9,150 bases of DNA. Origin: an uncultured Collinsella sp. (GTDB taxonomy: Bacteria; Actinomycetota; Coriobacteriia; Coriobacteriales; Coriobacteriaceae). Below the pieces are notes generated by a model, which was not told the DNA's origin, did not search any database, and saw nothing but the letters and a program-made list of their open reading frames with translations. This document shows positions 1-6,943 of the stretch, one piece after another. The first letter of the stretch is position 1; every line of letters begins with the position of its first letter. A program made the position numbers and the translations under genes. The stretch spans positions 1-9,150 of the forward strand of contig URWM01000045.1 in the NCBI GenBank assembly GCA_900551655.1. Reading direction: 5' to 3'.

Positions 1-820
1 AGACAGGCTTGGCCACGGCCATCGCGGTGCCCATGGTGTCGAAGAAGTCACTCATGAGCAACGAGAACGAGATGACGAGGAGCGCGGGGTCGGTAAGGAC
101 CTTAACGATGGCAGGCACGCCGCCGGCGTCGGCGATGGGGCCACCGATGCTCGAGAAGTCGAGCGGGGCGATGATACCGGTCGGAGCCTGGGTCACACCT
201 AGGGGGATACCGGCGATGACGGCGACGACGATGCCGATGAGCAGCGAGCCGGGGACGTTGCGGCAGGCGAGGGCGACTGTCACCAGGATGGAGATGATGC
301 CGACGATGAAGGTGGGGGAGGTGATGTCGCCCAGACCGACGAGTGTACCGGCGCCAGCGGTGACAATGCCGGCATCGCACAGGCCAATCATGGCGATGAA
401 CAGGCCCAGACCCACCGAGATGGCGTGACGCAGGACAACCGGGATGGCGTCCATGATGGCCTCGCGCAGGCCACAAAGCACGAGCAGCAAGATGACGACG
501 CCCTCAAGGAAGATGACGCTCATGGCCACGTGCCAGTCACCGCCGCAGACGGTGGTGGTGATTCCAGCGATCATCGCGTTGACGCCTAAGCCCGACGCGC
601 AGGCGAGCGGGCGGTTGGCGAAGATGCCCATGCAGATGGTCATGATGCCGGCGCCCAGGCAGGTGGCGCAGGCGAGCGCTCCCGCATCGATGCCAGCGCC
701 CGAGAGCACCGCAGGGTTGACGGCGATGATGTAGGCCATCGCCAGGAATGTTGTCAGTCCAGCGCGAAGTTCGGTCCCGATTGTGGACTTGCGCTCACTG
801 ACGTGAAATAGTTCGTCCAT
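1..820 (-). CDS. NCS2/AzgA-type purine (adenine/guanine/hypoxanthine) permease, N-terminal part
   Basis: Inner-membrane nucleobase transporter of the NCS2 family, AzgA/PbuG branch, which takes up purine bases by proton symport. Reading leftward from ATG at 820-818 gives about 273 codons with no stop before the edge, against a usual 430-480 residues, so the C-terminal third is missing. The N-terminus has the branch hallmark RAGLTTFLAMAYIIAVNP, then ASGLGVNAMIA (the TM3 substrate region), VGLGLFIAMIGLCDAGI, and FFDTMGT close to the edge, matching the family's FDTxGT motif. Almost every other segment is a hydrophobic helix. The start is supported by AAGGAAAGG about six bases upstream. The gene is transcribed away from the deformylase-like gene. 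I saw no purine riboswitch in the short leader. The family call is firm; which base it carries cannot be read from the sequence. The first six bases of the window may be adapter, so the last two codons seen are uncertain. Confidence 0.9.
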   Translation of the reverse strand, partial: MDELFHVSERKSTIGTELRAGLTTFLAMAYIIAVNPAVLSGAGIDAGALACATCLGAGIMTICMGIFANRPLACASGLGVNAMIAGITTTVCGGDWHVAMSVIFLEGVVILLLVLCGLREAIMDAIPVVLRHAISVGLGLFIAMIGLCDAGIVTAGAGTLVGLGDITSPTFIVGIISILVTVALACRNVPGSLLIGIVVAVIAGIPLGVTQAPTGIIAPLDFSSIGGPIADAGGVPAIVKVLTDPALLVISFSLLMSDFFDTMGTAMAVAKPV

Positions 821-875
821 GCATACCCTTTCCTTGTTCGGCCCCGAGTTTAGGCCGATTGACACGAACTCAACT

Positions 876-921
876 ACTATATCGCCTTTGAAAGGTTGAT
901 GTTCCTCGCATGTTGATGTTC
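876..921 (-). promoter_or_regulatory. Candidate permease promoter with a 10-bp direct repeat
   Basis: On the minus strand, TATAGT (881-876) could be the -10 box of the permease gene, giving a leader of about 50 bases. No good -35 hexamer lies at the usual distance. That region instead carries two exact copies of GTTGATGTTC (written on the plus strand) at 895-904 and 912-921, 17 bases apart. A promoter with a poor -35 and repeats over that region is consistent with control by a DNA-binding protein. This is inference from sequence only. Confidence 0.3.
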
Positions 922-974
922 GGCGCTTTGTAGCAGACGGATGGTATTTTTCGCATGAAAATGTGTGGGTACCG

Positions 975-1007
975 TATACTTAAGCAGTTACAACGACCCT
1001 ATGGAGG
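975..1007 (+). promoter_or_regulatory. -10 box and ribosome binding site of the deformylase-like gene
   Basis: TATACT at 975-980 is a good -10 candidate, although no convincing -35 precedes it. GGAGG at 1003-1007 lies five bases before ATG at 1013. The ribosome binding site fixes this start: the frame stays open upstream to a possible start near 965, but that one has no ribosome binding site and would overlap the -10 box. Confidence 0.45.
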
Positions 1008-1012
1008 AACGT

Positions 1013-1432
1013 ATGATTAAAGAGCTCTGCCGCGACGAGGCTATCCTGTCTCAGCGTTGCGAGGTTGCGACTGTCGAGGACGAATCGGTCGCTCAGGATC
1101 TGATTGATACCATCAAGTCGCTCGATGATGCCGGCTGCTTGGCCGCCAATCAGATTGGCGTTACCAAGAAGGTCTGCGTCTACCTGGACGATGCCGGCGA
1201 GCCCCACGTGCTCTACAACCCCCGTCTGGTGTTTGGCCTGGGCGCCAGCAAGATGGAGGAGAGCTGCCTGACGCACGAGGAGGTCACCAAGTCCACGCGC
1301 TACATCAAGTGCAAGGTTGCCTTTGACCAGATCGTCGACGGCAAGATGAAGGAGTGCCGCCGCGACTACGCGGGCTTTGAGGCACAGATGATCCAGCATA
1401 TGATCGATCACTGTCTTGGAAAGTTGGTCTAA
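1013..1432 (+). CDS. Short peptide-deformylase-like protein with a substituted catalytic Glu
   Basis: A 139-residue protein of the peptide deformylase fold (removal of the formyl group from N-terminal formyl-Met, cytoplasmic metalloenzyme). All three family motifs can be located, but they are altered. Motif I, normally GxGLAAxQ, is AGCLAANQ with the conserved Gln at residue 47. Motif II keeps the metal-binding Cys85 in ESCLT (usual form EGCLS). Motif III, normally QHExDH, is QHMIDH: His129 and His133 are present, but the catalytic Glu is Met130 (codon ATG at 1400-1402). The spacing agrees with E. coli Def residues Q50, C90, H132, E133 and H136. The protein resembles the short Def-like paralogues (CxAANxIG, QHEIDHCNG) of anaerobic gut Firmicutes more than the canonical Def of about 165 residues. 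Without the Glu, normal deformylase activity is unlikely, so it may be a pseudoenzyme or have another role. It is monocistronic, closed by a terminator. Confidence 0.8.
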   Translation: MIKELCRDEAILSQRCEVATVEDESVAQDLIDTIKSLDDAGCLAANQIGVTKKVCVYLDDAGEPHVLYNPRLVFGLGASKMEESCLTHEEVTKSTRYIKCKVAFDQIVDGKMKECRRDYAGFEAQMIQHMIDHCLGKLV

Positions 1433-1434
1433 GG

Positions 1435-1468
1435 GGACCAAAGCACCGCACTTCGTCTCTTTTGGTCC
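1435..1468 (+). repeat. Inverted repeat just after the deformylase-like stop
   Basis: GGACCAAA at 1435-1442 and TTTGGTCC at 1461-1468 form a perfect 8-bp stem around an 18-base loop. There is no T-run after it. Its right arm overlaps the first two bases of the following terminator stem, so the two hairpins compete slightly. It may be a 3' end stabiliser; the function is unknown. Confidence 0.5.
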
Positions 1469-1506
1469 GGGCGTGACATTGTTGTCATGTCCGGGCTTTT
1501 GTGTTT
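1467..1506 (+). terminator. Rho-independent terminator of the deformylase-like gene
   Basis: CCGGGCGTGACA (1467-1478) pairs with TGTCATGTCCGG (1483-1494) as a 12-bp stem with two G-U pairs and a TTGT loop. It is followed by GCTTTTGTGTTT. This separates the deformylase-like gene from the bile salt hydrolase, which therefore probably has its own promoter in the roughly 60 bases that follow; I found no clear one. Confidence 0.8.
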
Positions 1507-1563
1507 AGCGCCTTTTTGTTTGGAGACAATGAAATTAGCAAGAACGTAAAGCTAGGAGGCGCT

Positions 1564-2529
1564 ATGTGTACGAGTATTCGATTCACCGATAATTCTGGCC
1601 ACATGTATCTGGGCCGCAACCTCGACTGGAGCTTTGACTACGGCCAACAGGTTCGCGTGATGCCGCGCGGGTTTCACATTCCGTATTCGTTTATCGACGA
1701 CGCGACAGCGGCGCACGCGGTGATCGGTATGTGCATCGATTACAGGAACTACCCTATGTTCTTCGATTGCGGCAACGATGCGGGCCTCGCCGTGGCGGGT
1801 CTCAATTTCCCGGGTTATGCCGAGTATGCCGAGGACCCTGTCAACGGCAAGACCAATATCGCGGCCTATGAGTTTCCCCTGTGGGTGGCAGCGACGTTCT
1901 CGACGGTCGATGAGGTCGAGGCCGCGCTGCGCGACACGGTGATTGTCGCCAAATCCGCCGGAGAGGGGTTGGGCGTGTCGCTGCTCCATTGGATTATCGG
2001 CGACAGCCAGCGCAGCATCGTGGTCGAGATGATGGCTGACGGCCTGCATGTATACGACGATCCGGTCGACACCCTTGCCAACCAGCCGACCTTCCCGTGG
2101 CACATGGAAAACCTGCGCACCTATATCACCGCCACAAGCGATTTTCCGCAGACGGCGACATGGCGTGGCGCCGAGCTCAAGCCCTATGGAGCCGGTGCCG
2201 GCATGCGCGGCATTCCGGGCGATTGCTATTCGCCGAGCCGTTTTGTAAAGGCGGCGTACCTCAATGCCAATTACCCGCAAAAGGAGAGCGAGACCGAAAA
2301 CGTCGTTCGCATGTTCCGCTCGCTCGAGGGCGTGGTGATGATCGAGGGGGCGTCCAGGATGGGCGATGGCAAGTTCGAGAAGACAATCTACACCGGATGC
2401 TTTAGCGCGCGCACGGGCAATTATTACTACGCGATGTATGGGGATCCGTCGATTCGCTACGTGAGCCTGATGGATGCCGAGGGCGCGAGCCCCGATAGGC
2501 TCGTGGTTCCCGAGCCGCGTCGTTCGTAG
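1564..2529 (+). CDS. bsh: Choloylglycine hydrolase (conjugated bile salt hydrolase)
   Basis: A 321-residue N-terminal-nucleophile hydrolase of the choloylglycine/penicillin V acylase family. It cleaves the amide bond of glycine- or taurine-conjugated bile acids, releasing free bile acid and amino acid, and acts in the cytoplasm (no signal peptide seen). ATG at 1564 is followed directly by Cys, so removing Met exposes the nucleophile Cys2; AGGAGG at 1554-1559 supports this start over in-frame codons further up. Other active-site residues fall where expected: Arg18 and Asp21 in GRNLDW, Asn81 in GLNFPGY, Asn173 in LANQPTF, and Arg226 in YSPSRF. The C-terminal part has the BSH-like EKTIYTGCFSARTGNYYY. 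Length matches the family (about 315-340). Penicillin V acylase activity is the main alternative, but the GLNFPGY and IPGDxYSPSRF segments favour bile salts. It stands alone between two terminators. Confidence 0.92.
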   Translation: MCTSIRFTDNSGHMYLGRNLDWSFDYGQQVRVMPRGFHIPYSFIDDATAAHAVIGMCIDYRNYPMFFDCGNDAGLAVAGLNFPGYAEYAEDPVNGKTNIAAYEFPLWVAATFSTVDEVEAALRDTVIVAKSAGEGLGVSLLHWIIGDSQRSIVVEMMADGLHVYDDPVDTLANQPTFPWHMENLRTYITATSDFPQTATWRGAELKPYGAGAGMRGIPGDCYSPSRFVKAAYLNANYPQKESETENVVRMFRSLEGVVMIEGASRMGDGKFEKTIYTGCFSARTGNYYYAMYGDPSIRYVSLMDAEGASPDRLVVPEPRRS

Positions 2530-2550
2530 CTCACTGGTCCGTTGCGACAT

Positions 2551-2588
2551 AAAACGGCCTCGCACCTCTTATGAGATGCGAGGCCGTT
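2551..2588. terminator. Bidirectional terminator between convergent bsh and kup
   Basis: A perfect 12-bp stem, AACGGCCTCGCA (2553-2564) with TGCGAGGCCGTT (2577-2588), continues after one mismatch into CTC/GAG around a TTAT loop. Read on the minus strand it ends in GTTTTATG, a T-run fitting termination of the potassium transporter gene. On the plus strand it is followed only by GTCGTC, so it stops bsh less typically. Confidence 0.85.
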
Positions 2589-2610
2589 GTCGTCAATGGC
2601 TGGTGGCGTG

Positions 2611-4857
2611 TTAGAAGTTGGCGTCGTTGAACTGGGTGCTCTCGAGTCCGTCGAGTTGCTGTTCGGGCGTATCGGCGACGCTCTCGAGCAGCTCGGTGGG
2701 ATCGATGTTCATGTCCCTACCGGCCTCGTTGCCGTTGACCAAGTCGTCCGAGAAGATGTCGACTTCCATTTCCTCGGCCTCTTCAATCTGAACCTCGAGC
2801 GGCACCTGGGTGCGCATGAGCTTAACGACCGGGCGCATGCGGGCAAACAGCGGCACGTACTCGATGATGATGGCCGAGTTCTCAAGACCGTACCAGCGTG
2901 CCGGGCTTCCGCAGGCGCGGCGGACGGCGTACTTGATGGCCATCACGCGGTGGTCATTGCGGTTGATGTCCGTTTCGGGGGCGAGCATCTTGCGCAGCAT
3001 GCAAAAACGGAAGTCGCCCACGTTGCCGCGCGTCTCGTAGATGGAGTAGGTGTGGTGCTGCGGCGGCAGCTCGCCCGAAGCCATCAGGTCGCCGACGATC
3101 TGACGCAGATAGGCGTTGACGCGCTGGTTGACCTTAAAGCCCAGGTCCAGGCGAACGCGGAAGAGGAAGTCCGTGCCAAAGGTCTCGACGGAATACTCGT
3201 GCGTATAGGGCTCATCGGTAACGTGCACGTTGATGAACCAGTATGCCTTGGCGCGCTTGGGATGCTTGTCCAGGATGGAATAGAGCACGTCGCGGTCGAG
3301 CGTGAGCGGATCGGGGCTGTTGGTGAGGAACACCAGGTTGTCGGCGAGCACGGGATAGGTCTCGTCGTTGCGCAGGCGGTTGAGCTGATCGATGTACTTG
3401 GAGACGGGCAGCAGGATCGTTTGCGTGCGCTCAATGGCAGTACCACGGCGCCACACGTACATAAGGCCAAACAGCAGCGAGGCCAAGAAGATCATGACGT
3501 AGCCGCCGTCAAAGAACATGGTGAGGCACGAGGCGAAGAAGCACAGCTCAATGGCACCGAAGAGCAGGGCGAAGACGCAGGCGCCCAGCTTGTGCTTGAG
3601 AATGCCAGCGATATAGCTCGTCAAAAGCGTCGTGGTCATGAGCATGGTCACGGTAATGGCGAGGCCGTAGGCGCTCTCCATGCGCTCGGAGTTTTGGAAC
3701 AGCAGCACGATGAAGATGCAGCCGACCCACATGATGTTGTTGACGAGCGGAATATAGAGCTGGCCCTTGGTGTCGCTGGGGTAGTGGATGCGCAGGTGCG
3801 GCATAAGGTTGAGGCGCGTTGCCTCCGAAACCAACGAGAACGAGCCGGTAATGAGCGCCTGCGAGGCGATGATGGCCGCCACGGCCGAAAGCACGATGGC
3901 AAAGGGGCGCAGGGGCTCGGGAAGCATCATATAGAACGGGTTGACGATATCCATCGCGAGCATCTGGGGGTTGGAGTTATTGGCGAGCAGCCAAGCGCCT
4001 TGACCCAGATAGTTGAGGATAAGGGCCGCCTTAACAAATGGCCATGATGCATAGATGTTTGCCTTGCCCACGTGGCCCATGTCCGAGTAGAGCGCCTCGG
4101 CACCGGTTGTCGACAGGAAGACAAAGCCGAGCACCATGATGCCCGAATGGTTGATGGGCGAGAACAAGAACATGATGCCGCGGATGGGGTTGAGCGCGCG
4201 TAGGATGGACAGGTTGCCGAGCATGTTGAACAGACCGGCGCCAGCCAAGAACAGGAACCACAGCGTCATGAGCGGGCCGAAGAGCTTGCCGATTGACGAG
4301 GTGCCGGCGCGCTGCATGGCAAACAGGCCGCAGATAATGATGATGGTGATAATGATGACGTTGGTTTGCCCGTCACCCAATAGTGCGTGGCCCCACTCGA
4401 TGGTGCGCAGGCCCTCAATGGCCGTGGTAACCGTGACCGCGGGGGTGAGGATACCGTCGGCGAGCAGCGCCGCGCCGCCGATCATGGCGGGAAGGATCAG
4501 CCACGGCGCCACCTTGCGTACGAGGCTGAACAGGGCGAAGATGCCGCCCTCGTTATGGTTATCGGCCTTCATGGCGATCAGTACATACTTGACCGTGGTC
4601 ACGAGCGTCATGGTCCAGATGACGAGCGAAAGCGCGCCCAGGATCATATCCTCGCTGACGGTACCGATGCCGCCGTTGTTGGCGACGATTGATTTCATGG
4701 TGTACATGGGGCTCGTGCCGATGTCGCCGTAGACGACGCCGAGCGTAACGAGCAGCATGCCGGCGGAGAGGGGAATGGCTCCGTGCCCGCCCTGCCCATG
4801 CTGGCCTTGGAGGTTTGCCTCCAGTTTGTTGTGTGCCACGTGGACTCCCTTAGACAT
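2611..4857 (-). CDS. kup: Kup/HAK/KT-family potassium uptake transporter
   Basis: A 748-residue low-affinity K+ uptake protein of the KUP family, probably a K+/H+ symporter in the cytoplasmic membrane. After a polar, His/Gln-rich tail of about 30 residues, TM1 carries the signature GVVYGDIGTSPMY (about 40-52). It is followed by ADNHNEGGIFAL (98-109), LLADGILTPA (131-140) and TTGAEALYSDMGH (250-262), all family hallmarks. Hydrophobic helices run from about 32 to 468, consistent with 12 TM segments. The cytoplasmic domain of about 280 residues (469-748) ends in an acidic stretch (EEAEEMEVDIFSDD) and is longer than in the 622-residue E. coli Kup. The start is ambiguous: ATG at 4857 has only a weak AGAGG, whereas GTG at 4839 (codon 7) is preceded at five bases by AAGGGAG. 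The gene lies downstream of the EamA gene on the same strand, separated by 139 bases and a palindrome, so joint transcription is uncertain. Confidence 0.95.
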   Translation of the reverse strand: MSKGVHVAHNKLEANLQGQHGQGGHGAIPLSAGMLLVTLGVVYGDIGTSPMYTMKSIVANNGGIGTVSEDMILGALSLVIWTMTLVTTVKYVLIAMKADNHNEGGIFALFSLVRKVAPWLILPAMIGGAALLADGILTPAVTVTTAIEGLRTIEWGHALLGDGQTNVIIITIIIICGLFAMQRAGTSSIGKLFGPLMTLWFLFLAGAGLFNMLGNLSILRALNPIRGIMFLFSPINHSGIMVLGFVFLSTTGAEALYSDMGHVGKANIYASWPFVKAALILNYLGQGAWLLANNSNPQMLAMDIVNPFYMMLPEPLRPFAIVLSAVAAIIASQALITGSFSLVSEATRLNLMPHLRIHYPSDTKGQLYIPLVNNIMWVGCIFIVLLFQNSERMESAYGLAITVTMLMTTTLLTSYIAGILKHKLGACVFALLFGAIELCFFASCLTMFFDGGYVMIFLASLLFGLMYVWRRGTAIERTQTILLPVSKYIDQLNRLRNDETYPVLADNLVFLTNSPDPLTLDRDVLYSILDKHPKRAKAYWFINVHVTDEPYTHEYSVETFGTDFLFRVRLDLGFKVNQRVNAYLRQIVGDLMASGELPPQHHTYSIYETRGNVGDFRFCMLRKMLAPETDINRNDHRVMAIKYAVRRACGSPARWYGLENSAIIIEYVPLFARMRPVVKLMRTQVPLEVQIEEAEEMEVDIFSDDLVNGNEAGRDMNIDPTELLESVADTPEQQLDGLESTQFNDANF

Positions 4858-4938
4858 CCGGCCTCTGCCAAGAGCAATAGACCTTTATGCCATCTTTATA
4901 CATATAAGAGCAGTTTGGCACATCGGGGTGTTTTAGAC

Positions 4939-4962
4939 AATAATCCTCAGCTGGGGATTATT
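4939..4962. repeat. 24-bp near-perfect palindrome upstream of kup
   Basis: AATAATCCTCAG meets its near reverse complement CTGGGGATTATT with a single T-G exception, centred between 4950 and 4951. It sits 35 bases past the EamA stop and about 80 bases before the kup start. As RNA it would make a 10-bp stem with an AGCT tetraloop. The stem foot is A/T-rich and no clean U-run follows, so either a weak EamA terminator or an operator for kup is possible. The rest of the 4858-4996 gap shows no convincing promoter, though TATAAA (4900-4895, minus strand) is a possible -10. Confidence 0.6.
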
Positions 4963-4996
4963 CGTGTACGCAGGTGGCATTTCAAAGCAGGGGCTA

Positions 4997-5908
4997 TTAA
5001 GCACGTGCTGGCTGGGCGATGCCAGCCTTGGCGTTTGCGCGTTTGCCGGCGAGTTCGCAAAAGATCGCGCCGCCGATGATAAGCGCGGCGCCCATCAGGC
5101 GGACCGGTGTTATGGCTTCGCCCAAAAGGACGGCCGAGAACACGACGGCCGAAAGCGGCTCGAGGTAGCCGACGACCGCGACGGTCTGGACGGGCAGCTT
5201 GGCGACGGCACTAAAGTAGAGCAGGCAACCGATGCCGGTGTTGACGACGCCGAGCATGACGACGGCGCGCCAATCAATACTGGTGGCGACGCCGGCGGAC
5301 AGGAATGAGGGAGCGCCCTGCGTGATGAGCGTGAGGGCCAGCGCGGTAACAAAGGCGGCGCTCACCTGGAGCGTGGAGTTCTCGAGGCCTTCGATGTGTG
5401 GCGCGCCCTTGCTGGCGATGACCATCAGCGCATAGCAAAATGCCGAGGCGATGCCGCAGACGATACCCGCAATGGGCATATTGCCGCCTAGACCTTGCGC
5501 TGCAATGAGAAAAGCACCACAAGCAACGGCGACAAAGCCGGCGATTTTGCCGCCGGTCAGCTTTTCGCCAAAGATGAGCGGGGAGAGTGCCATGACAATG
5601 ATGGGACCGCAGTAGTACAGCAGCGAGGATACGCCGACGCCGATCGTCTGGTAGGCGCGGAACAGAAAAATCCAGCTGGCGCCCAGCGCGGCTCCCGAGA
5701 GAAGGAGGGCTGCGGCTTCGCGGGGACGAGATGGCGCCTGCAGCTTATGGCGTTGGGTGATGGCCAGGATGGTGACAAGCGAGAGGGCTCCCAAAAACGT
5801 GCGCAGGAGCACGATATCGGAGCTCGGCAGCGCGATGGCAGCGGCGATGATGCCGTTGGAGCCAAACAATAGCAATGCTGCTAAGTACGTAAACAGTCCG
5901 TTGTTCAT
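4997..5908 (-). CDS. EamA/DMT-superfamily small-molecule transporter
   Basis: A 303-residue membrane protein with two EamA repeats (about residues 5-137 and 147-284) and roughly ten hydrophobic helices, typical of drug/metabolite transporters that export amino acids or other metabolites. Characteristic segments are GASWIFLFRAYQTIGVGVSSLLYYCGP split across TM3-TM4, FGEKLTGGKIAGF, and in the second repeat GIGCLLYFSAVAKL, YLEPLSAVVFSAVLLGE and LIIGGAIFCEL. The short, polar Ala/Lys-rich C-terminus follows the last helix. ATG at 5908 has AGAGGGG about ten bases upstream, a rather long gap. It is divergent from a LysR-type regulator 118 bases away, the classic arrangement in which the regulator controls the transporter and itself. 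The substrate cannot be deduced. Confidence 0.9.
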   Translation of the reverse strand: MNNGLFTYLAALLLFGSNGIIAAAIALPSSDIVLLRTFLGALSLVTILAITQRHKLQAPSRPREAAALLLSGAALGASWIFLFRAYQTIGVGVSSLLYYCGPIIVMALSPLIFGEKLTGGKIAGFVAVACGAFLIAAQGLGGNMPIAGIVCGIASAFCYALMVIASKGAPHIEGLENSTLQVSAAFVTALALTLITQGAPSFLSAGVATSIDWRAVVMLGVVNTGIGCLLYFSAVAKLPVQTVAVVGYLEPLSAVVFSAVLLGEAITPVRLMGAALIIGGAIFCELAGKRANAKAGIAQPARA

Positions 5909-5938
5909 GCGCTGACATCCCCTCTATATCCGAGCATG

Positions 5939-5953
5939 TTCACTATGGGTGAG
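5939..5953. promoter_or_regulatory. Candidate LysR-type operator box (T-N11-A)
   Basis: TTCAC-TATGG-GTGAG contains the dyad TCAC/GTGA and fits the LTTR consensus T-N11-A (T5940, A5952). It lies 32-45 bases before the EamA start and about 75 before the LysR start, where such regulators normally bind. Assignment rests on consensus and position only. Confidence 0.4.
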
Positions 5954-5975
5954 GTGGCTTTAGAAGAAAAGCGAA

Positions 5976-6020
5976 TATAATGCATAGATAACATGACAAA
6001 AACTCATGCAAAGGTGGAGG
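5976..6020 (+). promoter_or_regulatory. -10 box and ribosome binding site of the LysR-type gene
   Basis: A consensus TATAAT stands at 5976-5981 without a clear -35. GGTGGAGG at 6013-6020 lies six bases before GTG at 6027 and decides that start; the in-frame ATG at 6006 lies upstream of this site and has no ribosome binding site of its own. Confidence 0.45.
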
Positions 6021-6026
6021 CGCGTC

Positions 6027-6884
6027 GTGGAAACGAATATTCAAAAGATGCAGGTGCTGCTCGAGACGGTGCGTGCCGGCAGCTTTACGCGTGCTGCAGA
6101 GCGGCTGAGCTATTCGCAGTCGGGCGTGAGCCGCATGGTGGGCGACCTTGAGGCAGACTGGGGTTTTAAGGTGCTTGATCGCAGCCGCGAGGGCGTGGTG
6201 CTTTCTGCCGACGGGCGGCAGGTCATGCCGGCAGTCGAGGCGTTATGCGAAGAGTTTGGCCGCCTGCAGCGACGCGTGGACGAGATGCGGGGGCTCATGC
6301 GTGGCAAGATCTGTATCGGTACGTTTTCGAGTGTGGCGACCCATGTACTGCCGCCGGTGATCGCGCGGTTTCGCGCTGATCACCCGGATGTCGATTACGA
6401 GCTGCTGATGGGTGATTACTCGGAGATTGAACAATGGGTGGCTGAGGGTCGTTGTGACCTGGGCTTTATCCCGCGCGAGCCACGCGGCGCCGGCATGGCG
6501 TCGCGACCGTTGGTGCAAGACGAGCTGATGGCCGTGGTGCCTGCGGACTCCTCGCTTGCCACCGCGGAGGTCGTTTCCCTTGCCGATTTGGCCAACGAGC
6601 AGTTTATTCTGCTGGAACGCGGTAGCGACGACGAGATTACGCCGCTGTTTCGCCGCGCGGGCCTGGCGGTGCGCTCTAAGCTGTCGACCTGGGATGATTA
6701 TGCGATTATGGCCATGGTCGAGGACGGTCTGGGCGTGAGCATTCTTCCGGCGCTCATCTTGCGGCGCTGCCAGTTCGATGTTGCCGTGCGCCCGCTCGAG
6801 GGGCATCCCCATCGGCAGATCAACGCGATATATCGCACGACTGACGTTTCGCTTGCCGCCGCTCGATTCCTTGAATACCTCTAA
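6027..6884 (+). CDS. LysR-type transcriptional regulator
   Basis: A 285-residue LTTR, a cytoplasmic DNA-binding regulator acting as a tetramer that responds to a small-molecule ligand. The N-terminal winged helix-turn-helix covers about residues 1-62, with MQVLLETVRAGSFTRAAERL and the recognition-helix region SYSQSGVSRMVGDLE. After a linker helix, the periplasmic-binding-like domain starts around residue 90 (KICIGTFSSVATHVLP) and runs to the C-terminus, including CDLGFI and VEDGLGVSILP, the usual LTTR landmarks. Length fits the family (about 290-310). The GTG start is chosen from its ribosome binding site. The gene is divergent from the EamA transporter, its most likely target. No terminator is certain after it; a hairpin at 6898-6915 may serve. 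The ligand is unknown. Confidence 0.93.
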   Translation: METNIQKMQVLLETVRAGSFTRAAERLSYSQSGVSRMVGDLEADWGFKVLDRSREGVVLSADGRQVMPAVEALCEEFGRLQRRVDEMRGLMRGKICIGTFSSVATHVLPPVIARFRADHPDVDYELLMGDYSEIEQWVAEGRCDLGFIPREPRGAGMASRPLVQDELMAVVPADSSLATAEVVSLADLANEQFILLERGSDDEITPLFRRAGLAVRSKLSTWDDYAIMAMVEDGLGVSILPALILRRCQFDVAVRPLEGHPHRQINAIYRTTDVSLAAARFLEYL

Positions 6885-6897
6885 AAGCGCGTACCTG

Positions 6898-6915
6898 TTG
6901 TCCACTTTTGGACAA
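6898..6915. repeat. Perfect inverted repeat downstream of the LysR-type gene
   Basis: TTGTCCA-CTTT-TGGACAA is a 7-bp perfect stem with a four-base loop, 13 bases past the LysR stop and followed by TTCTC. It could be a weak terminator or a protein-binding site upstream of the aminotransferase promoter. The sequence alone does not decide. Confidence 0.5.
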
Positions 6916-6943
6916 TTCTCGGGGCTCGGTACATTTTCTTGTG

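Noticed and set aside
9..734. Plus-strand open frames of 139 and 96 codons over the permease
   Set aside because: They are Met/Pro/Ala-rich shadows of the minus-strand permease, whose own frame is open to the edge and shows NCS2 motifs.
821..1012. A purine riboswitch upstream of the permease
   Set aside because: The candidate leader is only about 50 bases and I could not find the paired helices and conserved core of the purine aptamer.
1552..2565. A 337-codon open frame on the minus strand opposite bsh
   Set aside because: It is antisense to a bile salt hydrolase with all its active-site residues, and its Arg/His-rich translation fits no family.
2587..4047. A 486-codon open frame on the plus strand opposite kup
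   Set aside because: It is antisense to an unmistakable Kup protein, its translation is low-complexity (His, Glu, Val, Gly-rich) with no family resemblance, and it begins inside the shared terminator. It is a by-product of GC-rich codon use.
4858..4996. A c-di-AMP (ydaO-type) riboswitch upstream of kup
   Set aside because: The gap is only 139 bases, it is mostly A/T-rich, and the only structure seen is the 24-bp palindrome.
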